Source: Halobellus ruber (GTDB lineage: Archaea > Halobacteriota > Halobacteria > Halobacteriales > Haloferacaceae). Taken from it: a DNA stretch of 64,000 nucleotides. The translations under genes were made by a program, and so were the position numbers. The notes under the pieces are model-generated. The model saw only the letters and a program-made list of their open reading frames with translations, did not search any database and was not told the origin of the DNA. The DNA lies in assembly GCF_014212355.1 (NCBI RefSeq), contig NZ_JACKXD010000001.1, forward strand, positions 581,143 to 645,142, in the 5' to 3' direction. Below, piece after piece: positions 50,234-58,872 of this stretch. Within the stretch, counting starts at the first letter, position 1. Every line of letters begins with the position of its first letter.

Positions 50234-51748
50234 TCAGCCGTCCCCGCCGAACCGCTCGCGAAGCGCCACCTTGTCGACTTTCCGGGTCGAAGTCTTCGGG
50301 ATCGATTCGACGAACTCGACCGAGCGCGGGACCTTGTAGTCCGCGAGGCGGTCGCGACAGATCGACTCGACGTCCGATGCGGTGACTGTCCCGTCTCCGA
50401 CGACGACCGCGGTGACCTGCTCGCCGAGGCGTTCCTGCGGCGTCCCCACGACGCTGACCTCGACGACCCCGTCGAGTTCGTAGACGACGTCCTCGACCTC
50501 CCGTGGGTAAACGTTCTCGCCGCCGGTGACGATCATATCGTCGAGGCGGTCCTCCACGAACAGGTGGCCGTCTTCGTCCATCCGGCCGATGTCCCCCGAC
50601 CGGAGCCACGTCTCTCCCTCGCGGTCGACGAACGACTCCGCGTTCGCCTCCGGGTCGTTCCAGTATCCGGGGGTGACCGTATCGCCGCGCCAGAGCAGTT
50701 CGCCTTTCTCGTCGACCCCGACAGCTCGGCCGGTCTCGGGGTCCTCGATGCGCACGTCGACGAGGTCCCGCATCGGCGGCCCGATGCTCCCCGCCTTCCG
50801 GACGTCCTGGTCGGGCCGGTTGACTGCAGCCGCGGGGGTCGTCTCCGTCATCCCGTACCCTTCCAGCAGCGTGACGCCGAGCGCCTCCTCGGCGGCCTCG
50901 ATCCGCTCTTTTGGCATCGGTGATCCGCCGACGATCACGTGCGACAGCGCCGAGAGGTCGTACCCCTCGGTCCCGAATTCGAGCAGGTCGATGACCATCG
51001 TCGGCACGAACATCGCCGTCGTCACCCCGCGACCGGCCATCGTCTCCAGGCCGGTCTCGGCGTCCCACGCCGGCAGGAAGTGGTTCTCGGCGCCGACGAG
51101 CACGAGCGGGGTCGCGGTGACGTTCAACCCCGCCGCGTGGAACAGCGGCACGACCGTCAGGCCGACCGTCTCCGCCGAGTAAAACTCGAAGTAGCGGACG
51201 TACCCCCACCCGTTGGCCGCGAGGTTCCCGTGGGTGTGTTTGACGCCCTTCGGCCGGCCCGTCGTCCCGCTTGTGAACAGCAGCTCCGCCAGTTCGTTGC
51301 TCCGACGTTCGCACACGTCGGCGCGACCCTCGGTGTCGACGAGTTCGTCGTATCCCGTCCCGGCGTCGCCGTCCGCGACGACCAGGTGCTCGATGTCCAC
51401 GTCGCGGTCGGCGACGGCGTCCTCGAACCGGCCGCTCGTGACGAGCACCGACGCGCCGGTGCTCCGGAGCACGAACCCGATGGTCTCGGGGTCGAACCGG
51501 AGGTTGATCGGCACCGGGACCGCGCCGCGCTTCATCGCGCCGAAGTACGCCGTCAGAAACGTCACACCGTTCGGCAGGAACAGGGCGACCCGGTCGCCCG
51601 GGTCGACGCCCAGTTCCGCCAGCCCGCTTGCGACGGCGTCGGTCTCCCGGGACAGTTCGGTGTAGGTGAGTTCTCTCGCAGGGTCCGCCACCGCGAGGGC
51701 GCCGCCGTGATTGCGCGCAGTGATGTCGACGTGGTTCGCGAAGTTCAT
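50234..51748 (-). CDS. Acyl-CoA synthetase (AMP-forming), class I adenylate-forming enzyme
   Basis: This 504-residue enzyme activates a carboxylic acid to the acyl-adenylate and then to the CoA ester. Motifs in order: ELLFTSGTTGRPKGVKHTHG (P-loop), LEGYGMTETTPAA, LLWRGDTVTPGYWNDPE, WLRSGDIGRMDEDGHLFVEDR and the C-terminal lysine in KTSTRKVDKVALRE. It resembles medium/long-chain fatty acid or aromatic acid-CoA ligases; the substrate is open. The start MNFANHVDITARNHGG at 51748 was chosen at the conserved beginning. Confidence 0.92.
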   Translation of the reverse strand: MNFANHVDITARNHGGALAVADPARELTYTELSRETDAVASGLAELGVDPGDRVALFLPNGVTFLTAYFGAMKRGAVPVPINLRFDPETIGFVLRSTGASVLVTSGRFEDAVADRDVDIEHLVVADGDAGTGYDELVDTEGRADVCERRSNELAELLFTSGTTGRPKGVKHTHGNLAANGWGYVRYFEFYSAETVGLTVVPLFHAAGLNVTATPLVLVGAENHFLPAWDAETGLETMAGRGVTTAMFVPTMVIDLLEFGTEGYDLSALSHVIVGGSPMPKERIEAAEEALGVTLLEGYGMTETTPAAAVNRPDQDVRKAGSIGPPMRDLVDVRIEDPETGRAVGVDEKGELLWRGDTVTPGYWNDPEANAESFVDREGETWLRSGDIGRMDEDGHLFVEDRLDDMIVTGGENVYPREVEDVVYELDGVVEVSVVGTPQERLGEQVTAVVVGDGTVTASDVESICRDRLADYKVPRSVEFVESIPKTSTRKVDKVALRERFGGDG

Positions 51749-52143
51749 CGGCCGGTCACTCCCGTGGCCGGATCCCTTCCGGCCGAGCGCCCGGTTGCCG
51801 CCGGCCACTCGCGGTCGCTCTGCACGTTTCGACGTCGTATCGTCCGTCTCGGATCATCCGGTGACATCTGTGTTCGTGGCACCGCCTGCGTCTCCCGCAC
51901 CCGCGCCGGCGACAGGGGCGCTTCCTCGCGGGGACGAGCGGATAGTAGACCTTCCGGCACGGGAACAATAAACCGTGCGCACGGTTCACCACCCGCTTCT
52001 CGTCCGGTGGTAACCCGGCGGACCCCCGGAAGCAGCCACCCCTGCCCCGACCGGCGGCCGGCCGGTTTGCATCCCGGGGTGACTGAAAAAAGCCACCGGA
52101 TGTCGGCAAGGATCCTTATTTATTATTAGTGTGTTTTGCCGGT
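51749..52143. other. 395-bp divergent intergenic region
   Basis: No gene is supported. The right edge has TTATTTATTATT at 52117-52128, a TATA region about 20-27 bases before the TrkA-type gene's ATG, which suggests a leaderless mRNA. A perfect 12-bp palindrome CCGTGCGCACGG at 51973-51984 follows AATAAA and could be an operator. The part next to the acyl-CoA synthetase gene is GC-rich with no obvious TATA. Confidence 0.45.
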
Positions 52144-52806
52144 ATGAGCGATTCACCACACGTCGTCATCGCAGGGAGCGGACGCGTCGGAAACCGAGTT
52201 GCCGAACAGTTCGCGGACCGCGGGCGGACGGTGACCGTCATCGACCCCGACCCGGACGCGGTCGAGGCCGTCGATCACGAGCACATCAACGTCCGTCAGG
52301 GCGACGCGACGAAGCCGTCGGTCCTGCGGGAGGTGCTCTCGGACGCGACCGAGGTCGTCGGCGCGCTGACCGACAAGGAGGACACGAACCTCGTGGTGTG
52401 TATGGCCGCAAAGGAGTTCGGCTCGAACGTCAGGACCGTCGCCCGGATCGAGGATCGCGCGGGCGACGAGTACAACGAGTACGTCGACGAGGTCTACTTC
52501 CCGGAACGCGCAAGCGTCCGGGCGGCGGTCAACGCCCTCACCGGGAGCGACGTCCGGACGCTGGAGGAGGTGACGGGCGACCTCGAAATCCTCGACATCC
52601 GGGTCGGCTACGGCGCCCCGGCCGCGGGCAAGGTCGTCTCGGAGGTCCTGCCGGAGGGGTCGGTCGTCATTGCCGAGACCGACGGCCACGTCGCGGTCCA
52701 ACACTCCACGACGCTCGTGGAGGGCCGGCGGTACCTGATCGCGGCCGACCGGGACGTCGTCAGCGAGGTCATCCGGCAGTGCACCGGCGACCCCGGGCGG
52801 ACGTAG
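52144..52806 (+). CDS. TrkA/KtrA-type NAD-binding regulatory protein
   Basis: This 220-residue protein has an N-terminal RCK_N Rossmann domain (HVVIAGSGRVGNRVAEQFADRG, with VTVIDPDPDAVEAV) and a C-terminal TrkA_C domain (DIRVGYGAPAAGKVVSEVLPEG, RYLIAADRDVVSEVI). Such proteins gate K+ transport or channels after NAD(H) or nucleotide binding; no transporter gene is adjacent. In a high-salt-in organism potassium control is expected, but that link is inferred. Confidence 0.88.
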   Translation: MSDSPHVVIAGSGRVGNRVAEQFADRGRTVTVIDPDPDAVEAVDHEHINVRQGDATKPSVLREVLSDATEVVGALTDKEDTNLVVCMAAKEFGSNVRTVARIEDRAGDEYNEYVDEVYFPERASVRAAVNALTGSDVRTLEEVTGDLEILDIRVGYGAPAAGKVVSEVLPEGSVVIAETDGHVAVQHSTTLVEGRRYLIAADRDVVSEVIRQCTGDPGRT

Positions 52807-52917
52807 GCCCGCCAGGTCAGTGACCGGGCGGACACGACGGCCGGACCGTCGGCTCGGGATGCCGCCCCCGCACGGAGACCCGAAGTCCCTAAGAGTGCGC
52901 CGTTCCCAGCGTCTCGT

Positions 52918-53793
52918 ATGCAAGCGCTGGTCATCCTGGCTCACGGGTCGCACCTCAATCCCGACTCGTCGACGCCGACCCACCGGCACGCGGACACCAT
53001 CCGCGAGACGGGCGCGTTCGACGAGGTAAAAACCGGGTTCTGGAAGGAAGAGCCCTCCCTCCGGGAGGTCCTCCGGACCGTCGAGAGCGACGAGGTCTAC
53101 GTCGTCCCGCTTTTCATCAGCGAGGGGTACTTCACCGAACAGGTGATCCCGCGGGAACTCCGGCTGTCGGGGTGGGACGTCTCCGAGTGGGACTCCGACG
53201 GGCTGAGCGCGGATACCGCAACCCTCGTCGCGGAGGACACCGGCCAGACCGTCCACTACTGCGGGCCGGTCGGCACCCACGAGGCGATGACCGACGTGCT
53301 GGTCCGGCGCGCCGAGACGGTGACCGGCGACCCCGACGTCGGCGAGGGGTTCGGCTTCGCGGTCGTCGGCCACGGCACCGAGCGCAACGAGAACTCCGCG
53401 AAGGCGATCGAGTACCACGCCGACCGCGTCCGCGGGATGGACCGCTTCGACGAGGTGCAGGCGCTGTACATGGACGAGGAACCCGAGGTCGACGACGTCA
53501 CCGACTACTTCGGGAGCGAGGACGTGGTGGTGGTCCCGCTTTTCGTCGCCGACGGGTTCCACACCCAGGAGGACATCCCCGAGGATATGGGGCTGACCGA
53601 CGACTACCGGACCGGCTACGACGTGCCCGCGACGGTCGAGGGCCACCGGATCTGGTACGCCGGCGCGGTCGGCACCGAGGGCCTGATGGCGGACGTCGTG
53701 CTCGAACGGGCCTCCGACGCCGGCGCCGATATCGACGCCGCGATCGCGACCGTCCGCGAGGCGACCCGCGAGACGCAGGCGGCGGGTGACTGA
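52918..53793 (+). CDS. cbiX: Two-domain CbiX-type chelatase, cobalamin pathway
   Basis: This 291-residue protein consists of two CbiX domains. The first begins MQALVILAHGSHLNPDSSTP with the catalytic His, and the second has GFAVVGHGTERNENSAKAIEYHADRV. Each half ends with VVPLFISEGYFT or VVPLFVADGFHT, where conserved His or acidic residues bind metal. CbiX inserts cobalt into sirohydrochlorin early in the anaerobic cobalamin route. The downstream gene overlaps by 8 nt, so the two are coexpressed. Confidence 0.9.
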   Translation: MQALVILAHGSHLNPDSSTPTHRHADTIRETGAFDEVKTGFWKEEPSLREVLRTVESDEVYVVPLFISEGYFTEQVIPRELRLSGWDVSEWDSDGLSADTATLVAEDTGQTVHYCGPVGTHEAMTDVLVRRAETVTGDPDVGEGFGFAVVGHGTERNENSAKAIEYHADRVRGMDRFDEVQALYMDEEPEVDDVTDYFGSEDVVVVPLFVADGFHTQEDIPEDMGLTDDYRTGYDVPATVEGHRIWYAGAVGTEGLMADVVLERASDAGADIDAAIATVREATRETQAAGD

Positions 53794-54970
53794 CGTGCGG
53801 GACGAACAGGTCGACGCCCTGCTCGACCGGGTCGCCGAGCGCCCCGTCGAACTCGACGGCCTCCGGGTGACGGACGACGACGACGGTTACGCGCTCGAAA
53901 CGCCCGACGAGAGCCACGATGGACTGTCGGAGCCGGAGCTTCGTGAAGCGGTCCGCTCGGATCACGTCGTCCCATATATCACAAACTGGTACTTCTGGGA
54001 GGAGGCCATCGGCCGACGCGGCCGGCACCGCCGGGCGTTCCTCCGCCACGCCGAGGCCGCCGACGAGCACCCCGTCCCCGAGCGGTACGACGCGCTCCGG
54101 TCGGGGCTGGAGACCGAGTGGGGCGAGGTCGTCGTGACCGCGACGCTCGGCGCGGACGGTCACCGCCGCTACGAGATCCGCCACGTCGACGACGCCGGCG
54201 TCGATCACGACGAACTGGACGCCTACCACGACCCGCTTTCCGCCCGGGAGCTGTCCACCTACGACGAACGGGGCCGGTACCGCCCGCTCCGGACTGCCCC
54301 CTCGCTGGTCTCGGGGTGGGTCTTCCCCGACCTTGACGGCCGCGACGCCGTTGAGACGCTGGACACGATCTACCCCGCCTCGATCGCGAACTGGAACCTC
54401 GAACGCGAGGGCGACCTCGACGTCACCCACTGGCGGGAGACCGCCGAGCGCCAGACCGGGATCTATGACGTCGTCGAGGAACTTCCACCCGACGCCGTCG
54501 ACTGGCTGGCCGAGGCCTGCTGTGTCGACTCCCAGTGTCTCAAGCGCCGGGAGTGGCAGTACGACGCCGACCACGACCTCGAAGCCGACGGCGGGACCGG
54601 GGCGTTCCCCTGCCGGGAACCCTGCTCGCTGGTCGTCGCCGCCGCGCGCAAGTGGACGAAACTGGAGGAGGAAGAGACCCGCACCTACGAGTTCGAGCTG
54701 ACGCCCTCCGAGAAGGAACAGATCGAGGCCATCGTCGACGCCGTCGCCGACGACCGGATCGACGAGATCCGAGAGGCCGACGTCTACGAGGGCGCCAACC
54801 GCTACCGAACGCGGTTCCTGCGTGCGAAGCGGTTCGACGAGGCGGGGAACCTCGCCGGCGTGGCAACCGAACCCGAGGAGGGACACCACGACGATCACGG
54901 TGACGATGGTGACCGCGACGACCACGGTGACGATGGTGATCACGACGACCACAGCGACCGCGACGACTGA
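53786..54970 (+). CDS. DR2241-family iron-sulfur protein with His/Asp-rich tail
   Basis: This 394-residue protein is recognised as the DR2241 type that commonly follows cbiX in haloarchaea. Cysteines at about 248-255 and 284-288 (CCVDSQC, CREPC) are suited to a [4Fe-4S] cluster. The C-terminal 28 residues alternate His and Asp with Gly (HHDDHGDDGD, DHGDDGDHDDH), which suggests metal storage or delivery, plausibly cobalt for the chelatase. The GTG at 53786 overlaps the cbiX stop; another GTG follows three codons later. Confidence 0.75.
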   Translation: MTDVRDEQVDALLDRVAERPVELDGLRVTDDDDGYALETPDESHDGLSEPELREAVRSDHVVPYITNWYFWEEAIGRRGRHRRAFLRHAEAADEHPVPERYDALRSGLETEWGEVVVTATLGADGHRRYEIRHVDDAGVDHDELDAYHDPLSARELSTYDERGRYRPLRTAPSLVSGWVFPDLDGRDAVETLDTIYPASIANWNLEREGDLDVTHWRETAERQTGIYDVVEELPPDAVDWLAEACCVDSQCLKRREWQYDADHDLEADGGTGAFPCREPCSLVVAAARKWTKLEEEETRTYEFELTPSEKEQIEAIVDAVADDRIDEIREADVYEGANRYRTRFLRAKRFDEAGNLAGVATEPEEGHHDDHGDDGDRDDHGDDGDHDDHSDRDD

Positions 54971-55039
54971 TCGAAGACGGATTCGTCCCCGCAGCTACGT
55001 CGACGCTCGGATCGACGAACCGGTCATCCGAGGCAACCC

Positions 55040-55270
55040 CTACCGCTCGTCCAGCAGCCGCTCTGCGTGCTCGCGGGACTGTGCGCGCTTCCACCGCACC
55101 TGTTCGGCGTCACCGTAGGCCAACTCCTCGCGGAGTTCGTCCGGGAGAAAGCCCGCCGCGGCCCGGAGGACGGTCCCGTCGCCGTCGCCGAACTCGATCA
55201 GGCCGTACGCCTCCGGCGCGGATCCGACCGTCGACCGCGTCAGCGGCTGCCACCGTTTCCTGAGGCTCAT
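55040..55270 (-). CDS. Small conserved-type haloarchaeal protein
   Basis: This 76-residue protein starts MSLRKRWQPLTRSTVGSAPE and contains YGLIEFGDGDGTVLRAAAGF and a C-terminal charged helix (QVRWKRAQSREHAERLL). It overlaps the upstream gene by 4 nt, so the pair is translated together. It resembles small GIY-YIG-fold-like or DUF7508-type proteins; I cannot decide. No function is known. Confidence 0.65.
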   Translation of the reverse strand: MSLRKRWQPLTRSTVGSAPEAYGLIEFGDGDGTVLRAAAGFLPDELREELAYGDAEQVRWKRAQSREHAERLLDER

Positions 55271-55743
55271 TCGGCGGTGGAATCGTCGGACGCGGCGTCC
55301 TCGGTGTCGGTATCGCCCTCGGTCACGAACTCGTAGGAGGCCTCCCCCCAGTCGTCCTCGACGAAGACGAACACGCGGCCGCGGGCGACTTCGGGGTCGG
55401 CCTCGACTTCCGTCCGCATCCCGCCGGGGCGGCGCACCGTCACCCCGGGGAACACCTCCTCGCTCCCGCCGTCGTCGAGGATGACCCGCCCGACCCCCGT
55501 CGACTCGAGGATGTCGTCGTGGGTCTTCAGGTCGTTGACGTAGAGCAGGACGCCCTCGGTTTCCGTCGGGTCGGTGACGAGGACGTGCGTTTCCTTTTTC
55601 GGCGGCGTAGTGAGCGTGTCGGTGACGGGCTCGGGAACGCCCCGGTAGAACGTCGTCCGGCCGTCGACGTACTCCACCTCGACGCCGGATTCGAGGAGTT
55701 CGACGCCGACGGTGCTCGGCGGGACGTCGCTGTGCGCGCTCAT
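55267..55743 (-). CDS. DUF5796-type haloarchaeal protein
   Basis: This 158-residue protein begins MSAHSDVPPSTVGVELLESG and has a beta-rich centre (VEYVDGRTTFYRGVP, THVLVTDPTETEGVLLYVND) with a proline-rich turn and an acidic C-terminal tail (EGDTDTEDAASDDS). This matches a conserved haloarchaeal family of unknown role, DUF5796 by my recollection. Its start at 55743 is the first ATG and is likely leaderless. It overlaps the downstream gene by 4 nt. Confidence 0.7.
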   Translation of the reverse strand: MSAHSDVPPSTVGVELLESGVEVEYVDGRTTFYRGVPEPVTDTLTTPPKKETHVLVTDPTETEGVLLYVNDLKTHDDILESTGVGRVILDDGGSEEVFPGVTVRRPGGMRTEVEADPEVARGRVFVFVEDDWGEASYEFVTEGDTDTEDAASDDSTAE

Positions 55744-55949
55744 ACCCCGGATTTCGGCCGGGGCTCCCAAAAGGACCGCGGTGCGGGCGCTCCGTTGCGT
55801 CCGGGCACGGCCACGGTCCGGCTGGATCCGCTGCCGGCGCTCTCGTCCGACCCGGGTCGACGGCGCCCACCCGGGAACGTAGCGGCTTCGTCCTTGGCCG
55901 ACGGCGGCAGAAGCGTGAGGGGGTCCGACGACGCTGCCGGCGACAGCGG

Positions 55950-56435
55950 GGGGCGGGAAACGCAAGCGAGAACCACCTTACCTTCGAGGAGGTCGCGGTG
56001 GGCGACCGCTTCCGGGCCGACCGGTCGATCACGTTCTCCCGGGAGTCGATCGTCGAGTTCGCCGCCGAGTACGACCCACAGCCGTTCCACCTCGACGAGG
56101 CGGCGGGCGAGGCGTCGCCGTGGCGGCCTCGTCGCCAGCGGCCTCCACAGCTTCTGCGCCTGCAGCCGCCTCTCGACGGAGGCGTTCTTCCGGCGGGTCG
56201 CGTTCCTGGGGAGACGCGGCATCGACGACCTCCGGTGCCACCGGCCGTCCGCCCGGGCGACAGCCTGACAGTCGACGTCGTGGTCGCGGACAAGCGGGTC
56301 TCGGAGTCGGATCCCGAACGGGGCTACGTCGACGCCGACGTGATCGGCTCCGACGCCGAGGGCACCGAGGTCGTCTCCTGGCGCGTGCTGGAGATGGTCC
56401 GGCGGGAGCCCGCCGCGTCGTCGGAGTCGGACTGA
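55950..56435 (+). pseudogene. MaoC-like dehydratase gene with two compensating frameshifts
   Basis: The reading LTFEEVAVGDRFRADRSITF then DPQPFHLDEAAGEA in one frame is the N-terminal hot-dog region of a MaoC hydratase. From about 56113 the conserved protein continues in the next frame as GGLVASGLHSFCACSRLSTE and FFRRVAFLGRRGIDDLR. At about 56245 it returns to the first frame with RPGDSLTVDVVVADKR to a stop at 56433-56435. No good start codon stands before LTFEEV. The gene is therefore broken or contains sequence errors. Intact relatives hydrate enoyl-CoA. Confidence 0.7.
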
Positions 56436-56486
56436 TCCCGCCCGTCGACCGCTACACCTTTTAGGCCGGTCGCCCCGCCTTGCTGT

Positions 56487-57335
56487 ATGCGAGGTCGTGC
56501 AGCCGCGCTCGGAGCAGGGACGGTGCTGAACGCGCTGTCGACCGGCGTCGGCTCCGCGTTCGCTATCGACGTCGAGACGACAGCAACCGTCGAACTCGAC
56601 GGCTCCGGGCGCGTGACGGGAACAGTGGTCGACGAGGGCGACGCCGACACCGACCTGATCGAGCGGTGCGTCGAGCTCGCGAGCGAGGCCTACGGCGACG
56701 GCGCGTCGGGCGGGACCGTCCGGACCGAAAGCGACGTGCCGATGGCGGCGGGGCTGAAGAGTTCCAGCGCCGCCGCCAACGCGGCCGTGCTCGCGACCGC
56801 CGACGCGCTCGGCGCCGACCCCGATCCGCTCGCGGCGTGTCGGCTCGGCGTCCGTGCGGCGCGGGAGACCGGCGTCACCGTCACCGGCGCGTTCGACGAC
56901 GCCTCGGCGTCGATGCTCGGGGGCGTCACCGTCACCAACAACGAGGAAGACGAACTGCTCGCCCGCAACGAGGTGGGCTGGGACGTCCTCGTCTGGACGC
57001 CGGAGGAACGGGCTTACTCCGCCGACGCCGACGTCGAGCGGTGTGCGAACGTCGCGCCGATGGCGGAACTGGTCGCGGACCTCGCCTTGGAGGACCGGTA
57101 CGCCGAGGCGATGACGGTCAACGGGCTGGCGTTCTCGGCCGCGCTCGGGTTCTCACCGGATCCGGCGGTCGAGGCGATGCCGCACGCTGCGGGGGTGTCG
57201 CTGTCGGGCACGGGCCCGAGCGTCGTCGCGGTCGGGGACGCCGCTGACCTCGATCGCGTCCACGACCGCTGGAGCGAGCGCAGCGGGCGGACCTGGCGAA
57301 CCACGACGCGGGCCGACGGAGCACACATCCTATGA
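56487..57335 (+). CDS. aroK: Archaeal GHMP-type shikimate kinase
   Basis: This 282-residue kinase phosphorylates shikimate in aromatic amino acid synthesis. It is of the archaeal GHMP superfamily, unrelated to bacterial AroK. Visible parts are GAGTVLNALSTGVGSAFAID at the N-terminus, the ATP loop VPMAAGLKSSSAAANAAVLA, VTGAFDDASASMLGGVTVTN and the C-terminal SLSGTGPSVVAVGD. The stop overlaps the chorismate mutase start by 4 nt, which makes an aro operon. Confidence 0.93.
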   Translation: MRGRAAALGAGTVLNALSTGVGSAFAIDVETTATVELDGSGRVTGTVVDEGDADTDLIERCVELASEAYGDGASGGTVRTESDVPMAAGLKSSSAAANAAVLATADALGADPDPLAACRLGVRAARETGVTVTGAFDDASASMLGGVTVTNNEEDELLARNEVGWDVLVWTPEERAYSADADVERCANVAPMAELVADLALEDRYAEAMTVNGLAFSAALGFSPDPAVEAMPHAAGVSLSGTGPSVVAVGDAADLDRVHDRWSERSGRTWRTTTRADGAHIL

Positions 57336-57628
57336 GCAACAACGACCACACCGAGGGGGAACCGTCGCTGGAGGAACTCCGCGAGGAGATCGAAAGCATC
57401 GACCGGGAGCTCGTCGAGCTGATCGCCCGTCGGACCTACGTCGCCGACTCGATCGCGGAGGTGAAAGCCCAGCAGGGCCTGCCCACGACCGACGAGGGCC
57501 AGGAGGAGCGCGTGATGGAGCGTGCCGGCCGGAACGCCGAGCATTTCGACGTGGATTCGAACCTGGTGAAGGCCGTCTTCCGGCTGCTGATCGAGCTGAA
57601 CAAGGTCGAACAGCGGGAGAGCCGGTAG
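57332..57628 (+). CDS. aroQ: Chorismate mutase, AroQ type
   Basis: This 98-residue helical enzyme turns chorismate into prephenate. The AroQ pattern is clear: LEELREEIESIDRELVELIARR with the catalytic Arg region, then VADSIAEVKAQQGLPTTDEGQEERVMERA, and a final helix VKAVFRLLIELNKVEQRESR. The last 33 bases are repeated at 58331-58363 and 59217-59249, beyond each of two toxin-antitoxin modules. Confidence 0.93.
   Translation: MSNNDHTEGEPSLEELREEIESIDRELVELIARRTYVADSIAEVKAQQGLPTTDEGQEERVMERAGRNAEHFDVDSNLVKAVFRLLIELNKVEQRESR
57596..57628 (+). repeat. Chorismate mutase 3'-end repeat, copy 1 (in the gene)
   Basis: These 33 bases (CTGAACAAGGTCGAACAGCG and on to the TAG) are the reference copy, in the live gene. 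Copies 2 and 3 match it with one difference each over this stretch. Beyond the TAG the sequence here has nothing in common with the flank shared by copies 2 and 3. Confidence 0.8.
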
Positions 57629-57722
57629 GATACCACCCTCAGGGGCGTTCGCCTCGCTATCGAATCGGCCGGAGAGCGCGACCGGCCAAATTGATTTATC
57701 ATCACCACCTCTATCCAGCCAT

Positions 57723-57875
57723 ATGGGAAGTTACGCAACGCCGCCGGATTGGTCGAAGCCAACCGACGAGGACGACAAGTCGGCAGTCAAACTCGGCGAC
57801 CTGCTGTCGGGACGACTGGCTGATGTCGACATCGACTCCGTGGAGGCGGTACGCGAAGCGCGAGAACGTCGATGA
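57723..57875 (+). CDS. Short antitoxin-like protein of VapBC module 1
   Basis: This 50-residue protein (MGSYATPPDWSKPTDEDDKS at its start, VEAVREARERR at its end) lies directly upstream of a PIN-domain toxin gene and overlaps it by 4 nt (ATGA). Size, acidic content, the helical C-terminal and the position are those of a VapB-type antitoxin that would bind and block the toxin. I recognise no DNA-binding fold in it. TTGATTTATC at 57691-57700 is a likely TATA region about 25 bases upstream. Confidence 0.7.
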   Translation: MGSYATPPDWSKPTDEDDKSAVKLGDLLSGRLADVDIDSVEAVREARERR

Positions 57876-58264
57876 AAGTATTCGTCGATACGAACGTTTT
57901 CATCGCTAGCATCACCGACGAACCGGGTCGCAGTGACGTAGCGACTGAACTGCTGAACGAGAATCACGACTTTTGTACGTCGATTCCCAATCCTATGGAA
58001 ATTCGGTCGGTGTTGACGAAAAAGAAGCGCGTAGAACAGGAACGAGTCGAAGAGGTACTGGCGGATATCCACGGAGGCGTCGATATCTACGCGCCGGAAA
58101 TCAGCGACCAGATTTCGGCGTATAGTCTCCAGCAAGACACGTTACTGTACACACTCGACTGCGTTCTTCTCGCTCTCGCCGAGGATATCGACGCCACGCT
58201 GGTCACGTTCGATGGTGAACTACTGGAGAACGGTGCCATCTCTCCAACCGAGTTGATGGAATAG
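57872..58264 (+). CDS. PIN-domain toxin of VapBC module 1
   Basis: This 130-residue PIN-fold ribonuclease begins MKVFVDTNVFIASI (Asp6 as first metal ligand). The conserved Glu is in NPMEIRSVL, and the later acidic residues are in YTLDCVLLALAEDIDATLVTFD (Asp95 and Asp113 by count). VapC toxins cut tRNA or rRNA. The four-acid site appears complete, so the toxin is probably active. The gene is coupled to the short antitoxin. It is less GC-rich than its neighbours, a sign of transfer. Confidence 0.88.
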   Translation: MKVFVDTNVFIASITDEPGRSDVATELLNENHDFCTSIPNPMEIRSVLTKKKRVEQERVEEVLADIHGGVDIYAPEISDQISAYSLQQDTLLYTLDCVLLALAEDIDATLVTFDGELLENGAISPTELME

Positions 58265-58330
58265 AATGACACCCAGAAGGTTCACCAGATAGCGACAATA
58301 TGTGCTGTCTCTGTTACACCAGCTGACCAC

Positions 58331-58543
58331 CTGAACAAGGGCGAACAGCGGGAGAGCCGGTAGCCGGATTCTGGCGTTTTACCGGCCTCGTCGGGAAGAT
58401 AGCGGGTCGGTTTCGCCGGCGGTCGATATCGGCGCGTCCGGACTTCGAGTAGGAGGCGGAAGCTCGGAGCCGGCGCAGGTGACCGTTACTCCTCGTCGGC
58501 CGGTTCGAGGGGGACCCGTTCGACTTCGATGCCGTCGTAATCT
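58331..58543. repeat. 213-bp repeat, copy 2 (chorismate mutase tail + spacer + toxin 3' end)
   Basis: It starts with the 33-base chorismate mutase tail, continues through about 120 bases of non-coding DNA, and ends inside the 3' end of the toxin gene of module 2 (58486-58543, minus strand). It is about 90% or more identical, by eye, to 59217-59429, with the same length. The offset between copies is exactly 886 bp. Confidence 0.85.
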
Positions 58544-58872
58544 CTCTCCGACGAGAGGACGTCCATTCCACGTGTCTCTGCGGTCGCGGCGTGAAACGCG
58601 TCGAACGGCGTCATTCCTTCCTCGTAGTAATTGATAGCCTTCAGCACCACCTGCGTCTCCTCCTCGTCCCGCACGGGGACGAGTTCGAGCAGATTGGCCA
58701 CGAGCGGAACGTAATCGAACTCGTAGCGTTCCCGAGCGAGGACGAGTTCGAGATACGAGAACGCCGAGGTTTCGACCTCATACTCGTTGAGGGCTTCTTC
58801 AGCCGACCCCTGCAACCAGTCGGAGTTCTTGGCGAGCGCGAGCAGGAAGTCCGTCTCGACGTACACCGTCAT
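58486..58872 (-). CDS. PIN-domain toxin of VapBC module 2
   Basis: This 128-residue PIN protein has VYVETDFLLALAKNSDW with the first acidic ligands (Glu6/Asp8), SYLELVLARERYEF with the conserved Glu, and MTPFDAFHAATAETRGMDVLSSERDYDGI with the last acidic residues. It probably acts as an RNase held by the AbrB-type antitoxin encoded just upstream with a 4-nt overlap. Its last codons lie inside the 213-bp repeat, and a second copy of those codons lies at 59372-59429. Confidence 0.88.
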   Translation of the reverse strand: MTVYVETDFLLALAKNSDWLQGSAEEALNEYEVETSAFSYLELVLARERYEFDYVPLVANLLELVPVRDEEETQVVLKAINYYEEGMTPFDAFHAATAETRGMDVLSSERDYDGIEVERVPLEPADEE

